From contig JBBPYR010000271.1 of assembly GCA_038199755.1 (NCBI GenBank), positions 1 through 57,065 on the forward strand: a DNA stretch of 57,065 nt, read 5' to 3'. The notes beneath the pieces were generated by a model that was not told the origin of the DNA, searched no databases, and was given only the letters and a program-made list of their open reading frames with translations. The DNA is from JBBPYR01 sp038199755. GTDB taxonomy: Bacteria > Chloroflexota > Ktedonobacteria > Ktedonobacterales > Ktedonobacteraceae. Position 1 is the first letter of the stretch. Each line of letters begins with the position of its first letter. A program made the position numbers and the translations under genes. This document shows positions 45,475 through 54,364 of this stretch, in pieces.

Positions 45475-46014
45475 ATGAGCTCTATCAATCCAGTTGTCGC
45501 GGTGGCACAACAATTTCTGCTTGGGGGTGCTGTAAAGCAAAATCACGCCCTTGAACATGCGACTATTGTCTTGCTGGCAAAAAAATATCCTGATGCGAAA
45601 CTTTCTGGCGTCTCTACTGCCCTCGGCTTTTTCGTCTTTGGTGAGGTGCCAACGGAAGCGGTGATGCCGACGGCACTTGAGGCACTCAATCTTCTGCGCA
45701 CATCACAACCGGAGCTTGCCTGGAACGAACGATGTGGCACGAGCTTTGCCGTTGCAGGCGCACTCACTGGCTTATCTGCCATGGCTGTTGCCCGCTTGCG
45801 TCGCCCCTATGGGACCGCGAATAACGTTATTCTTGCCTCAACCGCTGCCTTGCTCGTTGCGCGCCCACTTGGGCTGACAGTGCAAAGGTATGTCACTACG
45901 CAAACGCCGAACGAGACGATGCGTGTTCTTGAAGCTATTCCTATGAACGTTCTCAACGCACCCGCCCATTTCGTCAAAACGGATAATCCCGGTGCGGCAG
46001 GGCTGTTTTCATAA
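45475..46014 (+). CDS. DUF6391-like membrane protein
   Basis: 179 residues from the ATG at 45475 (AGGAAGGA before it). The NHALEHATIVLLAKKYPDAKLSGVST motif near the N-terminus, with its conserved Asn, His and Glu, resembles DUF6391, and a GFFVFGEVPTE segment follows. Two hydrophobic segments lie at about 95-113 and 118-140. Function unknown. The HALEHA motif looks like a metal or catalytic site, but this is only an impression. Confidence 0.6.
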   Translation: MSSINPVVAVAQQFLLGGAVKQNHALEHATIVLLAKKYPDAKLSGVSTALGFFVFGEVPTEAVMPTALEALNLLRTSQPELAWNERCGTSFAVAGALTGLSAMAVARLRRPYGTANNVILASTAALLVARPLGLTVQRYVTTQTPNETMRVLEAIPMNVLNAPAHFVKTDNPGAAGLFS

Positions 46015-46074
46015 GTAAGTCGGCAGAGGTTATAAGGCTAAGATTGCAAAAGAGTAGAAAGAGAGGATTACGCT

Positions 46075-46953
46075 TTGAAACTAGAACGCACCCGTTTCCT
46101 GGTAGAAACGTCATGGTTGGCAGAGCATCTGTATGATCCACATGTGCGCATCGTTGACATGCGCGGCTATGTACGTACCGTAGAACATGATGGCGTGCAG
46201 GACGCGCACTATGTGGGGGCACGTGAAGAATACGAGGAAGAGCATATCCCCGGTGCTCTCTACATTGACTGGACAAGCGATATTGTTGATCTTGATGCTT
46301 CCGTAGAGGCACAGGTCGCGCCTGCCGAACGCTTTGCCGCCTTGATGAGGCAGCTTGGCATTGGCGATCAGCACCTCGTGGTGGCTTACGACTCGCATCC
46401 CGCCTCACAATTTGCCACGCGCCTGTGGTGGGCTTTGAGGTACTATGGACATGATGAAGTAGTGGTACTCAACGGTGGCCTGAACAAATGGGAGCGTGAG
46501 AACTTGCCATTAACGAATGAGATATCGTCCTATCCCGCCACAATTTTTACACCTGTGGTGCAACCCTACCTGCGTGCAACTGCCGCGGATGTGCTGGCAA
46601 CCCTCAATCGGAAGGGCGTTACGTTGGTGGATGCACGTGATCGTGGGCAGTATACGGGTGCGGTCGTGCGTGGGCGTGGTCGTCGTGGTCATATCCCCGG
46701 TGCCATCAGCTTGCCGCGTGAAGAGTTGATAGACTCGGCCACGGGAACGTTCCGTAGCAATGAGAATCTGACGCAGATATTCGATGATAATGGTGTGAAG
46801 CCGGAGGAGCAGATTGTCGCCTACTGTAATGGTGGTGTCGCCGCAACGACGGTGCTCTTTAGTCTGGCGATGCTCGATTATCCCAACATTACCAACTATG
46901 ATGGCTCCTGGAATGAATGGGGCGAACGTCAGGACTTGCCAACAGAGGTCTAG
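46075..46953 (+). CDS. Rhodanese-type sulfurtransferase (SseA-like)
   Basis: 292 residues from a TTG at 46075 with GAGAGG before it. Two tandem rhodanese domains: the first with VRIVDMRGYVRT, HIPGALYIDW and no Cys at the active loop (YDSHPAS); the second with TLVDARDRGQYTG, HIPGAISLPREEL and active-site Cys in AYCNGGVAATT. Such enzymes move sulfur from thiosulfate or mercaptopyruvate to acceptors. Length and arrangement are normal. The phosphotransferase-like gene follows by 27 bases. Confidence 0.92.
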   Translation: MKLERTRFLVETSWLAEHLYDPHVRIVDMRGYVRTVEHDGVQDAHYVGAREEYEEEHIPGALYIDWTSDIVDLDASVEAQVAPAERFAALMRQLGIGDQHLVVAYDSHPASQFATRLWWALRYYGHDEVVVLNGGLNKWERENLPLTNEISSYPATIFTPVVQPYLRATAADVLATLNRKGVTLVDARDRGQYTGAVVRGRGRRGHIPGAISLPREELIDSATGTFRSNENLTQIFDDNGVKPEEQIVAYCNGGVAATTVLFSLAMLDYPNITNYDGSWNEWGERQDLPTEV

Positions 46954-46980
46954 CAGAGGGAGCATAGGGGCTAGAGCGAC

Positions 46981-48093
46981 ATGGAAGATGATACACACGC
47001 CATTCCCGCCACTCACGAACACGAGGAGCAGGGAGAACCGGGAGAACTGGTGGACCTCGATGAGATCATGCGCGCTTTTGGCATCGCGCAATGGAAAAAT
47101 CTTGGTCCAGCCGAGTCAATCCGCTCAGACCGTTTGGGTTTGCTCGTCGAGTTCAATGGGCAGCGTTATGTCTTGAAGGAACGTGCCGAGATGCTTGTTG
47201 CTGAGGAGCCAAATCATCGCTATGATTTTCAGCACTATCTGCAGCAGCAAGGTATTCCCATTCCTGACTTGTGGCGTACACCGAGTGGGGAGCCGATGGT
47301 GATTGTCGGCGAGGATTTTTTCGAGCTACAACAAGCGGTCGCGGGTGAGCAGTTTAGCACAGACGATGAACGCGCTCTGGACTGGGTGGGCCACGCGGGA
47401 AGCATGCTTGGGCGCATTCATCAAGCCTCGTTGCACTATCCTGGCAAAGAGTATCGCTGGCCCTCAGAGGTGCATATGGGGGCACTGGTGCAAGGCTGGC
47501 TCAATCTTGCGCGGAGCAATGCTGAGCAGAGCGAGATACACGCCATCGCCGCCGCACTATCGGATTGGGTTGATGCGTGGGAGGCGGTATTGCCTGCTGC
47601 TATGATGTCGATTGGCTCGGTGCATACGATTCCTACATTTCATATCCATGGCGATTACCATGCGCAAAATCTGCGCTTCGGTCCCTTTGGCGTCACAGCG
47701 GTAACGGGCCTTGAAGCCTCGCACTGGGAGCGGCGTATCTTCGAGGTTGCCTACGGCCTCTTTTACTTTTGTGCGTTACGCTGGCAGCCCGATAGTTCTG
47801 AAACGCGACCCCTGACCAAACGTGGCTTTGAGCCAGAGCTCGCCCGCCACTTCCTGGCTGCCTATGGCGAGGTCTATCCGCCCGCACGGGGAGAAGCCGC
47901 GCTGCTAGCGGATGCTCTCATGCTTGTCTCGCCCATTGCCACCATCAACGGCCCCCTCGAAGACCTCTTCTATACGCGCGAAGAGGTGGATGAGACGCTG
48001 ATCGATGACATGATGGAGCGATTGAACTGGGCCACGACGCTGCCCGCGTGGCTGAATCGCGTCAGGAAGACGCTACCGGAGATGTGGGAGTGA
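46981..48093 (+). CDS. Aminoglycoside-phosphotransferase-like protein, probably degenerate
   Basis: 370 residues with the APH/choline-kinase fold. LVEFNGQRYVLKERAE holds the ATP-binding Lys, and the catalytic loop HGDYHAQN is at 223-230. The following metal-binding position, normally IDWE or similar, reads TGLEAS, with Gly243 where the Asp should be. The fold is otherwise intact to the C-terminus. With the loss of that Asp, kinase activity is doubtful; a binding or scaffold role is possible. Function of the intact relatives is small-molecule phosphorylation. Confidence 0.8.
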   Translation: MEDDTHAIPATHEHEEQGEPGELVDLDEIMRAFGIAQWKNLGPAESIRSDRLGLLVEFNGQRYVLKERAEMLVAEEPNHRYDFQHYLQQQGIPIPDLWRTPSGEPMVIVGEDFFELQQAVAGEQFSTDDERALDWVGHAGSMLGRIHQASLHYPGKEYRWPSEVHMGALVQGWLNLARSNAEQSEIHAIAAALSDWVDAWEAVLPAAMMSIGSVHTIPTFHIHGDYHAQNLRFGPFGVTAVTGLEASHWERRIFEVAYGLFYFCALRWQPDSSETRPLTKRGFEPELARHFLAAYGEVYPPARGEAALLADALMLVSPIATINGPLEDLFYTREEVDETLIDDMMERLNWATTLPAWLNRVRKTLPEMWE

Positions 48094-48279
48094 TTATTTT
48101 TGCAACCCGTCGGGCGTTATTGATCCAGCAAGGTTGAGCGGACGGAGTCCTTTCGTCAGATCGAGAATGCAAAGCCGCGTTCCGAAAGGATCGCTGATCA
48201 CGGCACATTTCCCAATCGTGATGTCGATCTGCCTTCTTGTCCTCTTTCTTTTTGGACAAACGATATTCTTTGTTGGTTT
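48094..48279 (-). pseudogene. C-terminal remnant of a VOC (glyoxalase/bleomycin-resistance) protein
   Basis: The minus strand, read from just after a stop at 48280-48282 to the TAA at 48094-48096, has no start codon. It encodes IGKCAVISDPFGTRLCILD followed by LTKG, the typical last strand of VOC dioxygenase-fold proteins (DPxGNxxxxLDxxKG). The upstream two-thirds is missing, and the P450 gene ends where it should be. Probably a deletion scar. Confidence 0.65.
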
Positions 48280-49488
48280 TTAGCTGGGATACACCGTGAT
48301 TGGTAGGCTGTTCCATGCCAGCATGGTGTTATTAGGTCGGCGTTGTGGCGGGCCTGCGAACTCGATGCGCTCCACGCGTTGGGCGAGGGCTGTCAGCACG
48401 ATCTCGGCCTCCTCGCGAGCGAAGGTTTGCCCGACGCAGCGGTGAATGCCCATGCCGAAGCCAACATGTCCCGAGGCATTGCGTCGAATGTCGAAGTTAT
48501 CAGGGTTGGTCCAGCGGCGCGGGTCGCGGTTAGCCGCACCAAGAAATAGTAACACCTTCTCCCCCTCCGGGATGCGTTTTCCGGAGACTGTGACCTCGCG
48601 TGTGGTCGTGCGGAAGAACGTTTGCACCGAAGACTCCCAGCGTATCGTCTCCTCAAAGGCCATTTTCGCTAACTTGGGGTTTGCGCGCAGGATGCTCCAC
48701 TGCTCAGGGTTGCTGGCAAAGGCGTAGATGGTGGCGGCAAGCCCGTTGACCGTCGTGTCGAGACCTGCACTTAGGAGGGAGCGCACCAGCAGCGGTGCCC
48801 ACTCTGGCGGTATTTTGCCGTTATCCGCTGCCTGCCAGATTTTGGCACCGATGCTGTCCGGATGCAATGACTCGCGCTTGCAACTGTCCATGACCCATTG
48901 TTGCACTTCCTGGGCTTTAACCATGGCGTCGGCGAGCAACTGATTGCGCGGCCCGAAGCCGTTGAATACCATATTGGCGTATGGCAGCAAGTTCTCTCTG
49001 CCCTCTTCGGGCAAGCCAACGGCATCTCCGAACACCTTGAGCGGATATTTCTCGGCCAACTGGGTGACGGCATCGAAACTGCCGAGTGCAATGAGTCGGT
49101 CTACCAACTCAATCGCCTCGTGTTCTAAACGTGGGCGTAGAGCTTTGAGGACAGGGGGTGCCAAAAGCGGACCAACCACCTCGCGTGCATGGGTGTGTGC
49201 GGGTGGATCAGCCTCAAGCAGCAGGCTGGGGACGCGCCACGGCTTCTCTTTGCGAAAATTACTCAGGCCAGCACCGGAAGCCGACGAAAAGGTTTCCCAG
49301 TCTTTGAGGGACGCGTTCACCTGCTCATATCGTGCCATTGCCCATATATTATATGCCTCAAGGTAAACGACTGGCCCTGCTTCTCGCAGTTGCTCATGCA
49401 AGGCTCGCGGCTCGATCAGATTGGCTATGGAGAACGGATCAGCGGTGATTACCGGAATCTCTTCCGGTGTGGTGGCAGTATCGGTCAT
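48280..49488 (-). CDS. Cytochrome P450
   Basis: 402 residues, soluble bacterial type. I-helix oxygen-activating AGLDTT (241-246), ExxR as ETIR (280-283), and heme loop FGMGIHRCVG with Cys351 as the iron ligand. No membrane anchor and no fused reductase, so it needs a ferredoxin or flavodoxin and reductase from elsewhere. It oxidises an unknown substrate. It stands alone; the VOC remnant follows it on the same strand. Start at 49488 is in a normal position before TDTATTPEEIPVI. Confidence 0.95.
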   Translation of the reverse strand: MTDTATTPEEIPVITADPFSIANLIEPRALHEQLREAGPVVYLEAYNIWAMARYEQVNASLKDWETFSSASGAGLSNFRKEKPWRVPSLLLEADPPAHTHAREVVGPLLAPPVLKALRPRLEHEAIELVDRLIALGSFDAVTQLAEKYPLKVFGDAVGLPEEGRENLLPYANMVFNGFGPRNQLLADAMVKAQEVQQWVMDSCKRESLHPDSIGAKIWQAADNGKIPPEWAPLLVRSLLSAGLDTTVNGLAATIYAFASNPEQWSILRANPKLAKMAFEETIRWESSVQTFFRTTTREVTVSGKRIPEGEKVLLFLGAANRDPRRWTNPDNFDIRRNASGHVGFGMGIHRCVGQTFAREEAEIVLTALAQRVERIEFAGPPQRRPNNTMLAWNSLPITVYPS

Positions 49489-49624
49489 AGTGCCTTCCTT
49501 TTGGATAGGGGTGTAGCCCTTCGTTTACAAGCGATGTAACTTCTGGCGTGGATATAACCACTACTGCACGTTATGATATCATAATTTCTGGGAACGTTGG
49601 TTTCTACGATCCCGAAAGCTCAGG

Positions 49625-50233
49625 CTAAGGTAGCGTGAGGATGCGTTTCAGTGGTGTCTCGAACTCTGTCGCGAGGCAATCCATCAGCACACTATCGTAC
49701 AGCTTGTCGCCCCAGCGATATGCCTCACGGCGTCGGCCAATGATGCGGAAACCAGCTTTCGTATAGGCACGGATGGCGCGTTCGTTATAGCTATAGGTGT
49801 CGAGGAGAATATTGTGTAGTCCAACAATGCTGAAGCCGTAGTCGAGCATCAAGCGAGTGGCTTCCGTGCCATACCCCTTGTTCCAGCAGTCTTTTTCGCC
49901 GATGAGGATGCCAAATTCGGCGGTGCGGTTACGATAGGCGATATGGCGTAGCTCGGTGAGACCAACTGGACGAAGCGTTGCTGCCTCGTAAATAATAAAA
50001 TCGACACGATCACGTGGCATTTCCCTGTGTGAGCTTTCATAGCGTGCATCGGTGGCGTCTCGGGTGATGGAACGCAAAGGATCGCCCGACATGAAAGCTA
50101 CCTCGAAGTCATTATCCCACTTGGAGAGTAGCGGTAGGATGCCACGGTGATAGGGGCCAAGCGCGACCTTTTCGCCGACCAAGTTAATCAATGGCTGCTC
50201 ATTGCTCTGTGCTGCCGGGTAATTATGCTGCAT
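49625..50233 (-). CDS. GNAT acetyltransferase, RimJ/RimL type
   Basis: 202 residues from the ATG at 50233, preceded by AAGGTGAGA; the longer frame to 50284 has no better signal. EFGILIGEKDCWNKGYGTEA is the acetyl-CoA loop, followed by LHNILLDTYSYNERAIRAY and YTKAGFRIIGRRREAYRWG. It N-acetylates a protein or small molecule. A different member of the family lies at 30725-31288. No operon. Confidence 0.88.
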   Translation of the reverse strand: MQHNYPAAQSNEQPLINLVGEKVALGPYHRGILPLLSKWDNDFEVAFMSGDPLRSITRDATDARYESSHREMPRDRVDFIIYEAATLRPVGLTELRHIAYRNRTAEFGILIGEKDCWNKGYGTEATRLMLDYGFSIVGLHNILLDTYSYNERAIRAYTKAGFRIIGRRREAYRWGDKLYDSVLMDCLATEFETPLKRILTLP

Positions 50234-50312
50234 AAAGATGCTCTCACCTTCTTCTATAATTTCGTTTGCGTGATTATTATACACCTCTCTGATACTGAGA
50301 GTTATGAGTAAA

Positions 50313-50352
50313 AGCAGAAACGCCTGACCTCGTGAGATCAGGCGTTTCTGCT
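50313..50352 (-). terminator. Strong terminator hairpin after ribY
   Basis: Perfect 15-bp stem: bases 50313-50327 pair with 50338-50352, loop of ten bases. On the minus strand it is followed by TTTTAC. It is 28 bases after the ribY stop, so it ends the riboflavin transporter operon. Confidence 0.8.
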
Positions 50353-50379
50353 ATCCATCCGTGAAACCAGCTGTATTAG

Positions 50380-51411
50380 TTATGCCACGCTTTGATTTGA
50401 GTATGCCTGCGTAACGTCTGATACGGTGGCGATCAGCTTTTCCGCTGCCAGAAATTGCTCCATGGATGTCCAAGCAGCACTATCATTGTAGCCAAGTGGC
50501 CCGTTGGCGTTTTGCCAGATGGGAATGGTGGCCAATAATACCGTCGTTGCCTGATCTACTTTCATGCCAGGCACAAAGGACTGACTGATTTGTATTGCCT
50601 CGGTTGGGTTGGCGATCACGTCTTTGAGACCCCTGATTGTGGCCTGGACGAAACTTTTCACCAGTGCTGCCTGATTATGAAACGTGTCTGTAGTGGTGAG
50701 GATGCCATTTGAGACCAGCGGTTGATAATCGGAGACGGCAAAGGTGCGTACCGCTAGCCCTTGCTTCTGCAATTGGAGCGGTTCGTTGTTTGAGTAGCCC
50801 ATGACGGCGTCCACTTTTTTGTTGAGCAAGGCGGAAACCTGCGTAAAACCAATCGACTGGATTTTCACGTCGGAGGTTGTGAGATTGGCTTTGTAGAGCA
50901 GCGCGAGCAGCCCTGTATAGGTTGAGCCATACTGACCGGGGGTGCCGATGGTATGGCCCTTCAGGTCAGCAAGTGTCTTGATGGTGGAACTAGCGGGAAC
51001 AATTAGGCTGACTGGATACTTTTGGAAGATCGTTGCGACATCAACTGCACTGACCTTTTTGTCGCGGGCCATCAGCAGTTCGTCGCCGCCTGCGAAGACA
51101 AAGGTGTTCTTGCCCGCCACCATTGAGCCGATGAGGTCAGGAACAATGCCATGATTGAGCGTGACGTTCAGCCCTGCCGCTTTATAGTATCCCTTGCTTT
51201 GAGCGACGTAGAAGGGGGCGAACTGAATGTCGGGAATGTAGCCCAGGCCGATAGAGACATCTTTTGGCGTGGTTGCGGATGTGCTGCCTGAGCCGCTTGT
51301 TGTAGTGCCGCCACTACTACCGTTGCTGCCACACGCAGAAACGAGGAGGGCGAGTAAAACACTCAATGAGAAAAAGAGTAGCACAATAGAAGAGCGATGA
51401 CGTGTAGACAT
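50380..51411 (-). CDS. ribY: Riboflavin ABC transporter substrate-binding lipoprotein (NMT1/THI5-like)
   Basis: 343 residues from the ATG at 51411. Signal peptide with lipobox LVSAC, so a membrane-anchored extracellular lipoprotein. The mature part is NMT1/THI5-like: GYIPDIQFAPFYVAQSKGYY, then GTPGQYGSTYTGLLALL and NKKVDAVMGYSNNEP. This class includes thiamine-precursor, nitrate and sulfonate binders. The FMN riboswitch at 52500-52662 in front of the permease gene points to riboflavin, as in Chloroflexus RibY. It reads after ribX with 34 bases between. Confidence 0.85.
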   Translation of the reverse strand: MSTRHRSSIVLLFFSLSVLLALLVSACGSNGSSGGTTTSGSGSTSATTPKDVSIGLGYIPDIQFAPFYVAQSKGYYKAAGLNVTLNHGIVPDLIGSMVAGKNTFVFAGGDELLMARDKKVSAVDVATIFQKYPVSLIVPASSTIKTLADLKGHTIGTPGQYGSTYTGLLALLYKANLTTSDVKIQSIGFTQVSALLNKKVDAVMGYSNNEPLQLQKQGLAVRTFAVSDYQPLVSNGILTTTDTFHNQAALVKSFVQATIRGLKDVIANPTEAIQISQSFVPGMKVDQATTVLLATIPIWQNANGPLGYNDSAAWTSMEQFLAAEKLIATVSDVTQAYSNQSVA

Positions 51412-51445
51412 CGTTGCGGTTCTCCGTTCTTGAAAGGTTTTGTTG

Positions 51446-52318
51446 TTAGTAGAGACGCTCTGCCATTTTGATGAGCAGCCAGCTAACACCGTAATAGCAT
51501 GTTGCCAATGCTGCCAGCACGATCAGTGTTGAGAACATGAAGGGCGTGTTATATTGGTTTTTTGCCAAGGCGACAAGCGCACCCAGACCTTGATCGCCAC
51601 CGCCGACAAATTCCGCGACGAGCGCACCCACGATTGAGAGGGTGAGTGCTGTGCGGATTGCAGCTAGAATGGCGGGAAGGGCCAGGGGGAACTCGATATA
51701 CGCCAGCAAGGACCAGCCAGCCGCGCCCTCAACACGTGCAGCATCCGTGAGCGTCGAGTCGATTATCTCTATTCCCAACACGGTATTGATTACCATGGGG
51801 AAGAGCACCACCAGCGTGCAAATCACAATGTTGGTGGGGAGACCATAGCCTAACCATAGGTATAGCAGGGGAGCAATCACGATAGCTGGAATGGCTTGAC
51901 CCGCCACAAGATAAGGCTGGATCGTGGCCGCAAGCAGGCGCGATTTCGCTATTGCGTATCCTACAGGTAATGCAATGATCAATGCAAGCAGAAATCCTAA
52001 AACACTTTCAAGGACGGTATACAGCGTATTGCTAATATATATACCAGTCTTGATTCCGTCGATCAGGCTCGCTAGAACGTCGCCCGGAGTAGGCAAAAGC
52101 AGGTTATTCACATGACCGCTCGTGGTACTGACATACCAAGCTATTAAAAGGATCACGCCCAATAGCAGTGGTGGTACGAGTGAATAGACCCTGCTTGCTC
52201 CAACGAGCCTGACTACACGCGCGTCATTGGCACGTATGGGTGGCTGAATTTCGCTACGTGCAGCCTCACGTTTGCGTACCCTAAAAGATACGCCTTTTGT
52301 TGACGTTGTTGCGCTCAT
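51446..52318 (-). CDS. ribX: Riboflavin ABC transporter permease
   Basis: 290 residues from the ATG at 52318, chosen because GAGGG lies six bases before it; the ATG two codons earlier directly abuts that site. Six membrane helices of the SsuC/ThiX type, with the EAA loop DAARVEGAAGWSLLAYIEFPLALPAI. First gene downstream of the FMN riboswitch and coupled with ribY. No ATPase gene is in the operon or elsewhere adjacent, so a shared ATPase must drive it. The assignment to riboflavin rests mainly on the riboswitch. Confidence 0.85.
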   Translation of the reverse strand: MSATTSTKGVSFRVRKREAARSEIQPPIRANDARVVRLVGASRVYSLVPPLLLGVILLIAWYVSTTSGHVNNLLLPTPGDVLASLIDGIKTGIYISNTLYTVLESVLGFLLALIIALPVGYAIAKSRLLAATIQPYLVAGQAIPAIVIAPLLYLWLGYGLPTNIVICTLVVLFPMVINTVLGIEIIDSTLTDAARVEGAAGWSLLAYIEFPLALPAILAAIRTALTLSIVGALVAEFVGGGDQGLGALVALAKNQYNTPFMFSTLIVLAALATCYYGVSWLLIKMAERLY

Positions 52319-52456
52319 TGACATCCCTCAGTCATAAGGCTACGAGCATGCTTTTTGGTATGCCAAAAAACAGCCAATGTAACTGACTCGGGGAGGCATG
52401 TGAGGGAGTTGAAGGGAAACCATGCGTAATAGCCGTGTACATACTACACGCTATCT

Positions 52457-52482
52457 ATCTCACTATATATCTATAGTGAGAT
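52457..52482 (-). promoter_or_regulatory. AT-rich hairpin between riboswitch and ribX
   Basis: A perfect 11-bp stem: 52457-52467 with 52472-52482, loop TATC. It lies 18 bases after the FMN aptamer in the direction of transcription and 138 bases before ribX. No T-run follows, so not a standard terminator; it could be part of the riboswitch expression platform. Confidence 0.5.
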
Positions 52483-52499
52483 ACAATGCTCCACATACA

Positions 52500-52662
52500 A
52501 ACCTTCTCCCATCCGGACTATACCGTCGGCTTCGGAATCACACCGAATCTGTCAGGCACGCTATGGCTTGCACAGCGCGTAGACTCGCGGGCTCAACAAC
52601 AAGTAACCTCATTACCTGTGTCATACCGCCGGTCGGGAATTGCACCCTGCCCCGAAGGTCTC
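52500..52662 (-). promoter_or_regulatory. FMN riboswitch (RFN element)
   Basis: On the minus strand the conserved parts occur in order: TTCGGGGCAGGGTGCAATTC, CCGACCGGCGGT, AGCCCGCGAGTC, GTGTGATTCCGAAGCCGACG and GGTATAGTCCGGATGGGAGA. These are the standard RFN segments. It precedes ribX and ribY and should lower their expression when FMN is plentiful. Confidence 0.97.
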
Positions 52663-52720
52663 TACAGATAAGTATGCCACATACGAGCGCAGAATTGCAA
52701 GGGAAATCACTATCAAAAAG

Positions 52721-53080
52721 TTAGTCTTTTTCTACCAGCACGGCAATCATGCCACCGATCATGGCAATGTTTTTCATGAAGTGAATCTGATGATTAGCTC
52801 GATTTTGCGGTACGGTTTCCTTCCAATATGGATGGCCGACAAAGGTTGTGGGTATAAGCGTTCCAATTAACGTGAGCGCGGAGAGCTTGGGCGCAATGCC
52901 CAGAGCAAGCGTTGTGCCAGCAACTGTCATGATCGCACCGTTTAGGATCGTTGCTTCTCGCGGTGATGGAATACCCGCTTCAGCGACTTTCTGTGGGCGA
53001 CTGCCTGGCTCTTGAAATGCTTTGAAGCCATTGATGATAAATATGGCTGACAACAACATATGACCGAGTGTTTTTAGCAT
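52721..53080 (-). CDS. DoxX-family membrane protein
   Basis: 119 residues, four hydrophobic helices. FIINGFKAF in helix 1 and GIPSPREATILNGAIMTVAGTTLAL follow the DoxX pattern. AAGGAG lies upstream of the ATG at 53080. Members are linked to oxidative stress and thiosulfate or quinone metabolism, but activity is mostly unknown. It ends 59 bases before the riboswitch start and reads in the same direction as ribXY; a separate function is likely. Confidence 0.85.
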   Translation of the reverse strand: MLKTLGHMLLSAIFIINGFKAFQEPGSRPQKVAEAGIPSPREATILNGAIMTVAGTTLALGIAPKLSALTLIGTLIPTTFVGHPYWKETVPQNRANHQIHFMKNIAMIGGMIAVLVEKD

Positions 53081-53261
53081 GGATGCAGTATCTCCTTTGT
53101 TGCCTTAAAAGGCAGTAGAGTTTGCTGAAAAGCAGCTATGTGTTACTTCTACTACTATACCGCATTTCAAGGCGTCAAAGTTTCACCTCGGTACTTTTGC
53201 TAATTGAGACAATATCTCATTGACAGATTGAAGCATATTGTAGTATTCTTAGTTCGTTATA

Positions 53262-53296
53262 GATACATTGTATCATTTATGATGATATGTTGTATC
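53262..53296 (+). promoter_or_regulatory. Tandem palindromic operator before the metal transporter
   Basis: GATACATTGTATC (53262-53274) and GATATGTTGTATC (53284-53296) start 22 bases apart, two helical turns. Each is close to an inverted repeat. They lie about 75-105 bases before the binding-protein start, fitting repression by a metal-sensing regulator such as MntR/DtxR or Zur. Confidence 0.55.
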
Positions 53297-53367
53297 GTTA
53301 GCGTTCGCGCAGCACCATTGTGATTTCCCGTTCTATATGCGCTTATTTTTCCATCAAGGAGGATACG

Positions 53368-54309
53368 ATGTCTTCATCTCGTGCTGTTTTGCCATTGGCT
53401 ATGATACATATTTCATTGTTGCTTTTGCTTGCCGCTTGCGGGGGTGGGTCCAACACGCAAACACTTGTTAATGCTAATAGCGGCGGTAACAATACGATCT
53501 TGGTTGTCGCTGCGGAAAATTTTTGGGGCAGCATCGCCTCTCAGGTTGGCGGTAGTCACGTCCATGTTGTCAGTATTATCGTCGATCCTAATGCCGACCC
53601 GCATAGTTACGAGCCAACTACCACTGATGCACGTACTGTTGCCGATGCTCAATATGTGATCGTGAATGGTGCTGGCTATGATCCGTGGGCGGATAAGCTC
53701 TTGCAGGCAAATCCAGTGAGTGGCCGGAAAGAATTGAATGTTGGCGACCTCAATGGTAAGCATGAGGGCGACAATCCGCATATGTGGTACAATCCCGATT
53801 ATGTGACGGCGGTGGCGAACAAGATGCGCGATGATCTGAAGAGCCTCGATCCAGGTGACAGTAGCGTGTTTGAGCAATCAACGCAGACCTTCTTGACCAC
53901 AGGTTTGAAGCAGTATCACGCCCTCATTGCTGCTATCAAAGCGCAATATAGCGGCACTCCGGTTGGAGCGACCGAAAGTATCTTTTCCTATCTAGCACCC
54001 GCGCTGGGATTGAAGCTTATCACTCCCTATTCCTATCTCAAAGCGGTTTCTGAAGGGCAAGATATCTCTGCGGCTGATGAAGCAACGGTCGAGCAGCAGG
54101 TGAGTCAGAAGCAGATCAAGATTTTGATTTACAATTCACAGAACACGCCGAACAATATCCAGGCTCTTATCAACAAAGCGAAGGCGAATACCATACCTGT
54201 GGCAACGATCACTGAGACCTTGACTCCTGCGAATGCTTTGTTTCAGGATTGGCAAACAGCGGAATTACAGGGTATTCAAATTGCTCTCGCACGGGCTATG
54301 GGCAAGTAG
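53368..54309 (+). CDS. Zn/Mn ABC transporter substrate-binding lipoprotein (ZnuA/TroA family)
   Basis: 313 residues from the ATG at 53368 (AAGGAGGAT before it; the upstream frame to 53320 is not needed). Lipoprotein signal ends LLAAC at Cys24. The cluster A-I metal-binding positions are His79 (DPHSYEP), His138 (NPHMWYNP), Glu203 (ATESIFSYLAP) and, at the fourth position, Gln258 (YNSQNTPNN). No His-rich zinc loop. The Glu at the third position is like manganese binders such as PsaA, but the fourth is not the usual Asp, so the metal is undecided. First gene of a four-gene operon. Confidence 0.9.
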   Translation: MSSSRAVLPLAMIHISLLLLLAACGGGSNTQTLVNANSGGNNTILVVAAENFWGSIASQVGGSHVHVVSIIVDPNADPHSYEPTTTDARTVADAQYVIVNGAGYDPWADKLLQANPVSGRKELNVGDLNGKHEGDNPHMWYNPDYVTAVANKMRDDLKSLDPGDSSVFEQSTQTFLTTGLKQYHALIAAIKAQYSGTPVGATESIFSYLAPALGLKLITPYSYLKAVSEGQDISAADEATVEQQVSQKQIKILIYNSQNTPNNIQALINKAKANTIPVATITETLTPANALFQDWQTAELQGIQIALARAMGK

Positions 54310-54364
54310 TTATTGGGTGGCGGGTGCGGAACTGGCCTGCTATCTCAAAGGAGTTTATGTGTTG

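Noticed and set aside
46510..47091. 193-residue minus-strand frame
   Set aside because: Reverse shadow of the rhodanese gene with no start signal or domain.
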